From: PFJX01 sp964542455
GTDB taxonomy: Bacteria > Pseudomonadota > Gammaproteobacteria > Burkholderiales > Thiobacillaceae
Assembly (NCBI GenBank): GCA_964542455.1
Contig: CAZIUC010000004.1
Span: forward strand, 62,001-126,000
Length of the DNA stretch: 64,000 bases
Reading direction: 5' to 3'
The notes under the pieces were generated by a model. The model made no database searches. It saw nothing but the letters and a program-made list of their open reading frames with translations, and had not been told where the DNA came from. Within the stretch, counting starts at the first letter, position 1. The number at the start of each line of letters is the position of its first letter. A program made the translations under genes and the position numbers. Shown one piece after another: positions 17,911 through 26,708 of this stretch.

Positions 17911-19953
17911 TCAGGCTTCTTCGACTTGACGATACAACTTCTTCACGAACACCCGCGAGAGGATGCGGGCAATACCCACCGAATCGCTGCCGTGTACGAT
18001 CAGGTTGCGTCTGATCAGATCGCGTTGCTGTTCGCTTAATGTGAAGTGGTAGGTTCGTGGGTTGTCGGCGCGCACACTGGCATAGGACGTGACACTGCTA
18101 TCCTTGTCGAAGCGAAGCAAGTCGTAATTGAAAATGCCGGTCAGGGCGTGATCCGGCTCGGTGAATACGTCCCGGATGCGCAGCGCATGGTATTCCAGCA
18201 ACTCCCCTACGAAGCGCCGCAGTTCGGCATCATCATGGCCTGCCCCCTGGAGCATGGTCAGGGCCGTGTGCAATGCCATGTCCTTCAATGTGTCGATGTG
18301 CTGGGTGATTGCCAGGGTGCGGAAGTAGTACAGGTTGTTACGGCCTAGTTCCCCCCGTACATAGCGCTGGATGGTCTCGGTGTCACGACAGAAAGCTTCC
18401 AACTCGGCGCGCGAGGACCATAACTCGTCCCTGGTCGCCTGGAGGAACTCGGTCACCACGCCTTCTAGGCTCGTTTGGCGGCTGTGTTCCATGGCCATGA
18501 GTATCCAGTCGAAGATGGAGATATCGAGCAGGCGGAACAGCTTTAGCAGACCTGAGAAAATGCTGTCGTTGTAAAAGATGGCGACGAACAGATTCAGTCG
18601 CCGGCATTCCAGGTAGTCCTCGAAAGGCAGGGTGGCGTTGGCAACGCAGACCTCCTCGATTTCGGCACTGTTGATTGTCTTGCCAAAGAGCGGGTAGCTA
18701 CCGAAGCAGCGGGGTAGGATTCGATAGCGAACATCCATCTGGTACAACTGCTTGTGAGCGTGGGTGGCGAGCTCCGAGCCGTTGATCAGCATCAATTGCC
18801 AGGGCAGGACGATGTTGAATCCGGCGTCGATCACCTGGCGGATGGTGTCGTAGTGCGCTACTTTGCTATCGCCAGGCAGGCCCAGAATGATCTCGCTATA
18901 GGAATTGACTCCGATCCTGTTGGAGTGAAGGCCAAGTTCAACCAGTTGCTCGACAGAGATATTCTTGCGGCGAATATTGGTCAGGACATTGGCATCCAGG
19001 CTCTGCACAGAGCCTGACAATCGCAAAGCGCCATCTAGGAGTTCTGCGGCTTCAATGACTCGTTCCTTGCTGTTTTTTCCAGTTGCGACATTGATGTATT
19101 CGGGCCATTGGTAGTTTTCCCGCGTTTTCCGCAAAGCTTGGCAGGTGTCTATGTCACCCGGATACATGCCAAAGTTGGAGTCGGCGATGAATAAATCATT
19201 ACGGGAGCGATCACTGCGGATGGCGTGCATATGGCTTCCAATGTATTCCACATCGGCGCGTATCCTCTCAGCGGAGTATTTACGAATTTTTGAATAATAG
19301 TTGTCTCCCTCCACACAGAAGGTGCAACTGAAGGGGCAGCCCCGATTGGTCTGGAGCAGCGGCATTAATTTTCCGTCGAAGAACTTGTCCAGGCGACCGC
19401 TGGTGTAGGGCGACGGGATTTCATCGAGCTCGACCAGCCGGTCCCTCTTCGGCGGAAAGATGCCCCCACCGTCAGTATCGAGGCAGTGTATGGAAGGTAG
19501 CGCCGCCTGCTTGACCGCTCCTGTATCGAAGTGGTGGGTTCTGAGTGCCTCTACCAATTCAGCGAAAGCGGCTTCGCCCTCTCCGGCAAGGTAGAAGTCG
19601 ATTTCCGAGTGTTCAAGCAGGAATGCCACCCGTTCTTCGTCTGGAACTGGGTAGTTTGGGCCACCGAAGACGATGACAGTGCGCGGTGTAACCTCTTTGA
19701 CCGCCCGGGCGATGTCACTACTCAGACCCAGATTCCAGCAGTAGTTGCTGAAACCCAGAATCTGAGGCAGTGGGCCAGTTTCCAGGGCCTTGATGAGATC
19801 CTCGGGGTATTTGAACAATGAGATGGGAGTGGTCAGGCCAAGACGCTTCTCCGTGTATTCGGCGATGCAGCCGATGGCCATGGGCATGGTGTCTGCGGCT
19901 ACGGTCTGCTGCGTATAGGTAAGGTCGCAGAGCCAAATATGCATATCTGTCAT
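17911..19953 (-). CDS. B12-binding radical SAM protein
   Basis: A 680-residue protein. The N-terminal cobalamin-binding-like domain (about 1-150) contains LGFSNYCWNLGLSSDIA and VIVFGGPNYPV but no DxHxxG. The radical SAM core carries C206, C210 and C213 in CPFSCTFC. A helical C-terminal extension runs from about residue 450. Such enzymes perform radical methylation or ring rearrangement on unactivated carbons. It is the last gene of a minus-strand operon after an ABC exporter and a SPASM protein (40-base gap), so it may modify a glycan or lipid made by this locus. ATG 19953 is chosen; ATG 19944 is also possible. Confidence 0.8.
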   Translation of the reverse strand: MTDMHIWLCDLTYTQQTVAADTMPMAIGCIAEYTEKRLGLTTPISLFKYPEDLIKALETGPLPQILGFSNYCWNLGLSSDIARAVKEVTPRTVIVFGGPNYPVPDEERVAFLLEHSEIDFYLAGEGEAAFAELVEALRTHHFDTGAVKQAALPSIHCLDTDGGGIFPPKRDRLVELDEIPSPYTSGRLDKFFDGKLMPLLQTNRGCPFSCTFCVEGDNYYSKIRKYSAERIRADVEYIGSHMHAIRSDRSRNDLFIADSNFGMYPGDIDTCQALRKTRENYQWPEYINVATGKNSKERVIEAAELLDGALRLSGSVQSLDANVLTNIRRKNISVEQLVELGLHSNRIGVNSYSEIILGLPGDSKVAHYDTIRQVIDAGFNIVLPWQLMLINGSELATHAHKQLYQMDVRYRILPRCFGSYPLFGKTINSAEIEEVCVANATLPFEDYLECRRLNLFVAIFYNDSIFSGLLKLFRLLDISIFDWILMAMEHSRQTSLEGVVTEFLQATRDELWSSRAELEAFCRDTETIQRYVRGELGRNNLYYFRTLAITQHIDTLKDMALHTALTMLQGAGHDDAELRRFVGELLEYHALRIRDVFTEPDHALTGIFNYDLLRFDKDSSVTSYASVRADNPRTYHFTLSEQQRDLIRRNLIVHGSDSVGIARILSRVFVKKLYRQVEEA

Positions 19954-19993
19954 GAGTTGTCGTGTACCTGACGGTATTGGAGGACTGTAGGGC

Positions 19994-21757
19994 TTAGCCA
20001 GTATGAGCGGCGGGAGGTTGTTTGCATGACTCCGACGTCGTTGCTTCCGTGATGGTGTGAAGCTGCCCAGCTTCGACCCGGTAGATATGGTCGAAGTATT
20101 GTGAGGATAAGGCGCGGTGGGCAACAACGATCAGGGTCCGATTTCGCACCAGATCATGCATCTCGGACATGATTTCCGCTTCTGTCTCGGGATCCAGGGC
20201 CGAAGTGGCTTCGTCCAGGACCAGTATCTCGGGGTCGCCATACAGGGCGCGGGCGATGCCAATGCGCTGTTTTTGTCCGCCGGAAAGTTTCACGCCGCCT
20301 TCCCCCACCTGGGTGTGGATGCCTTCATGGCGCTGGAGGAAGTCATAAATCCGCGCCTGTGTCAGGGCCAGGATGATGCGGGTCTCGTCGTAACTTTTGC
20401 CAAAGGCCACGTTCTCGGCCACGCTACCGTCAAACAGGTAAATGTTCTGCGGGATATAACCAATCGCACGGCGCCAGGCACGTACGTTGCCGGGGGTGAG
20501 TTCGACATTGTCGACGAGCACCCTGCCTTGGTCAGGTGTGTGCAGGCCGATAAGCAGATCGAGCAGGGTGGATTTGCCGCTACCCGAGGGACCGATGATG
20601 GCGACCTTTTCATTCTTGCGAATGGTCAGATTCACGCCGTCAAACACGCTCCCACGCCCAGGATAGTTGAACCGGATATTTTCCAATGTCACCTGTTGGG
20701 TGAACTGGACAGGATCGTCGCCGTCGGCGGGGATCGGCCGGGACAACTCCTTATGCACTATATCCAGCGAGCGCCGGTAATACAGCATGTTGTTGTAGTA
20801 ATACAGCATACGGTGCGCGGCAGGCATCATCCTGTACAGGGCCAGGGCGTACATGGAGATGACGGGAATGATCTGGTGACCATCCATGCTGGTGAGCAGG
20901 GTGTAAAGCACGATGCCCACCAATAAAGATAGACCAACAGTTTCCAGGACGGTGGGGGGGAGTTGGCTGACGGTGGTGTTGATGATGTTGGAACGGCAGT
21001 AACCGGAGGCGGCCTGGGATACCTGTTGCACAATCAGCTTCTCGCTGGACAGGAGTTTTACCAACTTGAAATTACCGAAGGCATCGTTGAGCAGGTGGTA
21101 GAAGCGGGACTGATGTTGCTCCCGCAACACTCCCTGCCGCGTCGTGATGCGCTTGATGAGATAAGTCAGGGCGCCGATCTTTACTGCCAGCAGGATGGTG
21201 ATGACTAGGGTGACCTGGAGATTGACGAATAACAGCACGGTGTAGAGCAGTATTGCGACCGCGGCCTCGGCGATGAATCGCAGAGTTGATACGATCATCT
21301 GGGCAAGGTAGGACGCTTCGGTAATGATGCTTTTTTCGAGCTGCGAGGAGTTTTGCTGGGTAAATTCTCGGTAGGGTAGGGCCAGATAGGTGGAGACAAG
21401 GCGTGTTGCCAAGTCCTGGTAGCGGTCCCATGTGAAACGGTTCAGCGCATAGGTATAAGCAAGACTGTAGACCGCTCGCAACAGGTAGAACACGATCAGA
21501 ACGCAGCCTACGGCGATGACGAACCTATGTGTGGATTCGAAGTCGAGCAGATGATAGACCTTCGCATAATTCGTTTGTTCGAGCGCCAAGGCGGGGTCGG
21601 TGGCCAGGGTGATGAATGGCATGACCAGGGAAATGCTGGCGGTTTCGACGCCAGCGAAGATCACGGACATCACCACCAGTACGGCCAGAATCAGCTTGTC
21701 CCGTGGCGAGAGCAAGTCTCCGAGCTGGCGCAGAATTTTTGGGCGGAAGGTCGTCAC
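19994..21757 (-). CDS. ABC exporter, PglK/MsbA-type flippase candidate
   Basis: A 587-residue half-transporter with six predicted membrane helices in about residues 20-310, then a nucleotide-binding domain. That domain has Walker A GPSGSGKST at 389-397, signature LSGGQ at 491-495, Walker B ILVLDEATS near 512-520 and H-loop His near 547. It starts with GTG at 21757. The layout matches PglK, which flips undecaprenyl-linked oligosaccharide, and MsbA-like lipid exporters. In a locus with no evident Wzx protein it could serve as the flippase, although a peptide or lipid cargo made with the two flanking radical SAM proteins is also possible. Confidence 0.8.
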   Translation of the reverse strand: MTTFRPKILRQLGDLLSPRDKLILAVLVVMSVIFAGVETASISLVMPFITLATDPALALEQTNYAKVYHLLDFESTHRFVIAVGCVLIVFYLLRAVYSLAYTYALNRFTWDRYQDLATRLVSTYLALPYREFTQQNSSQLEKSIITEASYLAQMIVSTLRFIAEAAVAILLYTVLLFVNLQVTLVITILLAVKIGALTYLIKRITTRQGVLREQHQSRFYHLLNDAFGNFKLVKLLSSEKLIVQQVSQAASGYCRSNIINTTVSQLPPTVLETVGLSLLVGIVLYTLLTSMDGHQIIPVISMYALALYRMMPAAHRMLYYYNNMLYYRRSLDIVHKELSRPIPADGDDPVQFTQQVTLENIRFNYPGRGSVFDGVNLTIRKNEKVAIIGPSGSGKSTLLDLLIGLHTPDQGRVLVDNVELTPGNVRAWRRAIGYIPQNIYLFDGSVAENVAFGKSYDETRIILALTQARIYDFLQRHEGIHTQVGEGGVKLSGGQKQRIGIARALYGDPEILVLDEATSALDPETEAEIMSEMHDLVRNRTLIVVAHRALSSQYFDHIYRVEAGQLHTITEATTSESCKQPPAAHTG

Positions 21758-21760
21758 GGA

Positions 21761-22783
21761 TCAGGCAAGTACACCACCCTCGACGCACTGACGGCAGGGC
21801 TCAATCCGCCAGTACTCGCCTTGGGAATGAATCTGGCGCAACTCCTTCATTTTCTCGCTGTTCCAGGCGGTGATGATGGAAGCGGCATCATCGCAGTGAC
21901 CCAGAACGAGATGTTCTCCCCAGAAGGTGCAACAGGGGAGGATTTTGCGTTCATTGGTGACAACTAGTTGCTTGAATGGGAAGGAGCAGCGGAAACCTCG
22001 CAGCCGTTTATATTCCGTGGTGCGGCTGACTAAATTGCCGGAGGCTTTGGGGGGTTTTACATACTCCTGGATGCCGATCATATCCGCCCGGTCCCGCCAA
22101 TGGGCTACAAAGGGTTCCAGTTCATGCTCGTTGAGTTCGGTGCGCACGAAGTTGACTCGGACCAGAGGTGTGATGCTGTCCATTTCCTGTCTGAGTGCCA
22201 TCATGTGCTCCACGTTCTCACAAGTTTTTTCCAGATCGCCGCCCGGCCGGACCTGGTCATAAATCTTGGTGGTGTGGGCGTCCAGAGAAACCTGGATGCG
22301 CGTCAGGCCAGCCTGAATTAGAAGCCGTGAAGCGGTGTCGTCGAGCAGTAGACCATTGGTGCTGAAATAGACATCAAGCACACCGATGTCGCGCGCAAGT
22401 TTGACGAATGCGGGGAGATCTTTGCGGATCAGGGGTTCGTTGACGTAGTTGAGCTTGAGGACTCGCAAGCCGCGCTTTACGCCATCGGTGATGATCTCTT
22501 TGTAAAGATCGAACGGGAACCAGGTTTTTTTCCCTTTGCCCTTGGGCGATTCAGCTGAGATGGGACACATGGGACATTTTAGGTTGCATGAGGCATTGAG
22601 CTCGAAATCAATCTGCAACGGATAGTCCGTGACCACCTCAAGATTGGAGGCTGCCTCATAGCTGCCGCGGTATAGATTCCATGCCTCGCGGCCGACGACA
22701 TCCGCCAGCCGGTCGAATTTCTCCCGACCGAGGATGGCGGTCAGTTCAGTGGTCTTCAGGGTTTTTTCCGGTGTCTGGTCCAT
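21761..22783 (-). CDS. radical SAM / SPASM-domain protein
   Basis: A 340-residue radical SAM enzyme. C66, C70 and C73 of CNLKCPMC bind the 4Fe-4S cluster. A C-terminal SPASM-type region has further cysteines (FRCSFPF, LPCCTFWG, PCRQCVEGG) for auxiliary clusters. SPASM proteins modify peptides, sugars or lipid intermediates. It ends three bases before the GTG of the ABC exporter and starts 18 bases after the glycosyltransferase stop, so the genes are co-transcribed. No short precursor-peptide gene is visible next to it, so a carbohydrate substrate is more likely in this setting. Confidence 0.8.
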   Translation of the reverse strand: MDQTPEKTLKTTELTAILGREKFDRLADVVGREAWNLYRGSYEAASNLEVVTDYPLQIDFELNASCNLKCPMCPISAESPKGKGKKTWFPFDLYKEIITDGVKRGLRVLKLNYVNEPLIRKDLPAFVKLARDIGVLDVYFSTNGLLLDDTASRLLIQAGLTRIQVSLDAHTTKIYDQVRPGGDLEKTCENVEHMMALRQEMDSITPLVRVNFVRTELNEHELEPFVAHWRDRADMIGIQEYVKPPKASGNLVSRTTEYKRLRGFRCSFPFKQLVVTNERKILPCCTFWGEHLVLGHCDDAASIITAWNSEKMKELRQIHSQGEYWRIEPCRQCVEGGVLA

Positions 22784-22801
22784 ATCTGTGTCCTGCGCCG
22801 T

Positions 22802-23899
22802 TCAAGCCAGCGTCCTGTATATATCGAGTGTTTCTCGAGCGCACCTGTCCCAACTGAAATGCGCAGATCGTTCATGCCCTAAGGCGATGAGTTCATGCCG
22901 CCGCGTTGTCGAATAAAGCACCGATTCCATCGCATGCATGATGGAGTCCGTGCGAGTTGGGTCGAAGTACTCGCCAGCTTCACCGACGACTTCCGGAATG
23001 GATGTGGAGTCGCTGCACGCAACCGGGGTTCCCATGGACATGGCTTCCAATGGCGGCAGGCCAAAACCCTCATATAGCGAGGGGTATACGAAAAGGCTCG
23101 CCTCTCGATATAGCGCAAGCAGCATGTCATCGTCACCCGAGCAATGTCGGAGTTGGTTCGATGCCAGGCCCAGTGCCGCAAAGGAATTTCTTTCGTCGGA
23201 CGAGAACGGCTTGCCCCCGAAGCATACCAACTGAAAGTCCTGGTTGAGTCGCGCTGATGACGCAAAGGCTTGGGCAAGCCGGCCAAAATTCTTGTACCTC
23301 CCCCGTTCTCCGATATAGAGAATATAAGGTGTTATGCGTACATTCGGTGTGGCAGGAGGGGGGGAGGGGATGGCAGGCTTTCCAAGGTGCACAACGGAAA
23401 CCTTTTCCGGTGCGATGTCGTAGCGCTCAAGGAGGGATTTTCGAGTGTGCTCAGAGACGCATATTACGTGGTCCGCTTGCTGGACGGATCGTTGTTTCAG
23501 GCTGGATTTTCTGGGGTTGGGGACGATGGTTTCGTCGATCATGTCGTGGATGGTTGTTACTCTGGCGTGCACGGAGAGTCTGTCAGGCAGCGGCCAGTAA
23601 TAGGTATGGTGGGCGATGTCGAACGATTGGGCCGTCAAACGCTTCCTGAACAGCGCCATGTTTGCCGCCGTGAACAGATGGCGGGTATATCGCATGTATC
23701 GACGAGCGGGAATGCCTGCTCTCACGTTCAAGATGGCCTGAGGAACGCTCGACAAGTAGCGGCTTGAATACCAAGGGCTGCATATCTCAACTTGAGTTCC
23801 TTCCAGGGTATGTAGGTGCGATGCAAGTTCCGCAAAATAACGGGAGATGCCCCCATATTCCTGCAGCGAAAAAATCTGTGGATCGAACACAACTTTCAC
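22802..23899 (-). CDS. GT4-family glycosyltransferase (Glycos_transf_1)
   Basis: A 365-residue GT-B enzyme. The N-terminal domain begins KVVFDPQIFSLQEYGGISRY. The nucleotide-sugar-binding C-terminal domain has YILYIGERGRYKNFGRLAQAF and the E-x7-E motif in YEGFGLPPLEAMSMG, as in retaining GT4 mannosyl- or glucosyltransferases. The start codon is GTG at 23899. It is the first gene of the minus-strand operon that also carries two radical SAM enzymes and an ABC exporter. Its donor sugar is not determinable. Confidence 0.85.
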   Translation of the reverse strand: MKVVFDPQIFSLQEYGGISRYFAELASHLHTLEGTQVEICSPWYSSRYLSSVPQAILNVRAGIPARRYMRYTRHLFTAANMALFRKRLTAQSFDIAHHTYYWPLPDRLSVHARVTTIHDMIDETIVPNPRKSSLKQRSVQQADHVICVSEHTRKSLLERYDIAPEKVSVVHLGKPAIPSPPPATPNVRITPYILYIGERGRYKNFGRLAQAFASSARLNQDFQLVCFGGKPFSSDERNSFAALGLASNQLRHCSGDDDMLLALYREASLFVYPSLYEGFGLPPLEAMSMGTPVACSDSTSIPEVVGEAGEYFDPTRTDSIMHAMESVLYSTTRRHELIALGHERSAHFSWDRCARETLDIYRTLA

Positions 23900-24026
23900 G
23901 GGATATGTCTTCCATCACAGGAGGCAACGACGCACCCCGGATCAAGCGCGCTTGCGGGTTGGGTGATCGTCTTGGGTGCTATGCGACAATCGCCGCCGCT
24001 AGCCAGCCCGTCCCCAGGATTCACTT

Positions 24027-24776
24027 ATGAAGATCTCCATCATCACCGCGACGTACAACGCAGAGAAGACAATCGAGGATGCCCTGGTCTCGGTTCTCGC
24101 CCAGACACATGCCGAGCGTGAGCACATCGTGATCGATGGGGCATCCCAGGATGGATCCATGTGCATTGTAAATCGATACGCCCCCTATCTGGCGCATGTC
24201 GTATCAGAGCCTGATCTCGGTGTATATGATGCGATGAACAAGGGTCTTGCGTTGGCCTCAGGTGATGTGGTCGGTTTCCTCAACGCGGATGACGTTTATG
24301 CCAATGACACTGTGCTGGCCCGGGTCGCGGCCGCATTCGCAGATGAGGGGTTGGATGCGCTATATGCCGATGCTACCTTCGTATCCCCAAAAAATACCCA
24401 GCGAGTGGTGCGGCGATACTCATCGGCTCGATTTCGTCCAGACCGTATAGGTTGGGGCTGGATGCCCGCGCATCCGACCCTGTTTGTGCGGCGAAGATTG
24501 TTCGACCAATTCGGAATGTTCAGCCGGGAATACCGGATCGCTGGAGACTATGAGTGGATCGCGCGGGTATTTTCTAAGCCCGGCCTTCGTTATAACTATT
24601 TGCCCGAGGTGCTGGTCAGAATGCGTACCGGCGGCATCAGTACAGGAGGCTGGCGCAACACCTTGTTACTTAACAAGGAGGTTCTGCGGGCTTGTCGAGA
24701 ACACGGTATTTCCACCAATTTTCTGAAACTGCTCTCTAAGTATCCCGCCAAAATGCTGGAATTTCTGCATCCATGA
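24027..24776 (+). CDS. GT2-family glycosyltransferase
   Basis: A 249-residue GT-A enzyme. The N-terminus KISIITATYNAEKTIEDAL, the acidic NADD metal motif at GFLNADDVYAND and the acceptor-domain block AHPTLFVRRRLFDQFG with IAGDYEW are characteristic of WcaA-type GT2 proteins. There is no membrane anchor. It is divergent from the GT4 gene, with 127 bases between them, and its stop overlaps the next epimerase gene (ATGA). It probably adds the second or a later sugar of the repeat unit initiated by the WbpL-like transferase encoded two genes downstream. Confidence 0.85.
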   Translation: MKISIITATYNAEKTIEDALVSVLAQTHAEREHIVIDGASQDGSMCIVNRYAPYLAHVVSEPDLGVYDAMNKGLALASGDVVGFLNADDVYANDTVLARVAAAFADEGLDALYADATFVSPKNTQRVVRRYSSARFRPDRIGWGWMPAHPTLFVRRRLFDQFGMFSREYRIAGDYEWIARVFSKPGLRYNYLPEVLVRMRTGGISTGGWRNTLLLNKEVLRACREHGISTNFLKLLSKYPAKMLEFLHP

Positions 24777-25711
24777 GCGTTCTTGTCACGGGTGCTTCCG
24801 GCTTTGTGGGGGGGGCTTTATGTGAAGCACTGTCTCATGTTGGGCGCGAGGTGATTCCCGCTGTGCGTTGTACTCGAACCATACACAACGAACGTGTCGT
24901 TGGGCACATCGGGCGCGACACCGACTGGTCACCTGCTTTGCCAGGGGTAGACGTTGTGGTGCATCTTGCGGCACGTGTGCATGTAATGAGTGATGAGGAA
25001 GAATATCCACTCGCCGCTTTTCGCTCCGTCAACACCGAAGGCACATTGAACCTGGCTCGTCAGTGCGCCGCCGCCGGGATAAGGCGTTTTGTCTTTGTCA
25101 GTTCGATCAAGGTGAATGGTGAGGGGCGGAAACAGCCATACGGCGAATCGGATCAGGCATCGCCGCGGGATGCTTACGCCATCTCCAAATGGGAAGCGGA
25201 ACAAGGTCTGCGCGAAATCGAGTCGGCAACGGGGATGGAAGTGGTGATTCTTCGGCCCCCCTTGGTCTACGGCCCCGGCGTGGGCGCCAACTTTCTTCGC
25301 TTGATGCGCTCGGTGAAAAAAGGCTGGCCCTTGCCGTTCGGACGCGTCGAGAACCGTCGCAGCCTGCTGTATCTGGGCAATTTCACGGATGCCATACGTC
25401 TGTGTCTGGAACATCCCGCCGCGGCCGGCAAGACTTATCTGCTTTCCGATGGTGAGGATGTCTCCAGCGCCGATCTTGTTCGGCATTTGGCGCGTGCCAT
25501 GAACCGGCCCGCGCGCCTGTTGCCTGTGCCTGTTTCCTGGCTACGTATGGTGGGGGCGTTGGCCGGGCGTTCCGCGGAGATGGATCGTCTGTTGGGTTCC
25601 CTGGCTGTGGATAGTTCGCGAATTCGTCAGGAGTTGGGTTGGCGGCCGCCATTTTCGATGGAGGATGGGTTTGATCAGACTGTGGCCTATTTCCTCCAGC
25701 ATATTGGTTAA
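24773..25711 (+). CDS. NAD-dependent 4-reductase/epimerase, WbpV/WbpK type
   Basis: A 312-residue extended SDR. The N-terminal TGASGFVG, HLAARVHVMSDEEE, the SSIKVNGEG serine and YAISKWEAE (Y-x-x-x-K) give a complete active site. The ARVHVMxD signature and the position immediately before wecA/wbpL and wbpM homologues fit the WbpV/WbpK group, which reduce UDP-4-keto-6-deoxy-GlcNAc to UDP-QuiNAc or UDP-FucNAc. UDP-glucose 4-epimerase is an alternative reading. It overlaps the GT2 gene by four bases. Confidence 0.8.
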   Translation: MSVLVTGASGFVGGALCEALSHVGREVIPAVRCTRTIHNERVVGHIGRDTDWSPALPGVDVVVHLAARVHVMSDEEEYPLAAFRSVNTEGTLNLARQCAAAGIRRFVFVSSIKVNGEGRKQPYGESDQASPRDAYAISKWEAEQGLREIESATGMEVVILRPPLVYGPGVGANFLRLMRSVKKGWPLPFGRVENRRSLLYLGNFTDAIRLCLEHPAAAGKTYLLSDGEDVSSADLVRHLARAMNRPARLLPVPVSWLRMVGALAGRSAEMDRLLGSLAVDSSRIRQELGWRPPFSMEDGFDQTVAYFLQHIG

Positions 25712-25739
25712 GTAGTACCCCTGGGCTAGAGTCGCCGCC

Positions 25740-26708
25740 ATGTCTGGAGTCTGGTTTCTTCCCCCCATCGCGCTAATTTCTTGCTGGCTTGCTTTGAATC
25801 TATTGCTGCGCCGCGAGGCGGTGCTGCCGATGGACCATCCCAATGATCGCTCCTTGCATGTTCACCCAACGCCACGCATTGGTGGCCTGGGAATCATGAC
25901 GGGCCTGGCGCTCTGCGCCCTGTTATTGCGTCCCGAGGGGATATTCGTTCTGACACTGGCCGCGCTGGGGTTGAGTGCGCTGTCCCTCCTTGATGATCTG
26001 CGGGGCTTGTCGGTTCGGGTTCGCTTTGTCGGCCATTTTCTTGCGGCTGGAGCGGGCTTGTATGTGTTGCCCGGTTTGCCGGATTGGGCCTGGTGGCTGG
26101 CGTTACCCACTATGGTCTGGATGACCAATCTGTACAACTTCATGGATGGTTCGGATGGTCTGGCCGGGGGCATGGCGCTGTTTGGTTTTACCAGTTATGG
26201 GATCGCGGCCTGGCTTGGCGGCGCGGAGTCGTTTGCGCTACTGGCCTGGATCATTGCGGCAGCCGCCGCGGGCTTCCTGCATTTCAACTTTCCGCCGGCA
26301 CGGGTGTTCATGGGTGATGCCGGTTCGATTCCCCTGGGGTATCTTGCTGCTGCTCTGGGCCTGGCGGGCTGGTCGACAGGGTTGTGGCCCATCGTGTTTC
26401 CGCTTCTGGTGTTCTCGCCTTTCATCGTCGATGCCAGCCTGACCTTGTTTCGACGCCTGTTGCGGGGTGAGAAAGTCTGGCAAGCGCACCGTAGCCATTA
26501 TTACCAGCGCCTGGTACGCATGGGCTGGAGCCATCGCCGCCTGGCCCTGGCTGAATACGGCCTGATGGCTGGGGCCGGTGTTTCTGGCCTGTTGCTGGTG
26601 CGTCATCCCGATTGGCAGTCAGCCCTTGTTTTGTTCTGGGCGATTTTCTATTTTGCTCTGGCTGTTGTGATCGACCGTCGCTGGAAGGAATCCGGTCTTG
26701 CTTATTAA
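25740..26708 (+). CDS. undecaprenyl-phosphate sugar-phosphate transferase (WbpL/WecA family)
   Basis: A 322-residue polytopic protein of glycosyltransferase family 4. Catalytic loops are visible: LSLLDDLRGL near residue 85, TNLYNFMDGSDGLAGG near 127, and VFMGDAGS near 190. The HRSHYYQRLVR sequence (HxHxxQ region, near 250) is the signature separating WbpL/WbcO proteins from WecA. The enzyme transfers a phospho-N-acetyl sugar to undecaprenyl phosphate at the inner membrane, the initiating step of glycan assembly. It sits between the WbpV-like and WbpM-like genes and overlaps the latter by 11 bases. Confidence 0.88.
   Translation: MSGVWFLPPIALISCWLALNLLLRREAVLPMDHPNDRSLHVHPTPRIGGLGIMTGLALCALLLRPEGIFVLTLAALGLSALSLLDDLRGLSVRVRFVGHFLAAGAGLYVLPGLPDWAWWLALPTMVWMTNLYNFMDGSDGLAGGMALFGFTSYGIAAWLGGAESFALLAWIIAAAAAGFLHFNFPPARVFMGDAGSIPLGYLAAALGLAGWSTGLWPIVFPLLVFSPFIVDASLTLFRRLLRGEKVWQAHRSHYYQRLVRMGWSHRRLALAEYGLMAGAGVSGLLLVRHPDWQSALVLFWAIFYFALAVVIDRRWKESGLAY

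Noticed and set aside
21761..22783. the SPASM protein as a RiPP maturase
   Set aside because: No short precursor-peptide frame with an RBS is visible between or beside the operon genes, and the setting is glycan biosynthesis.
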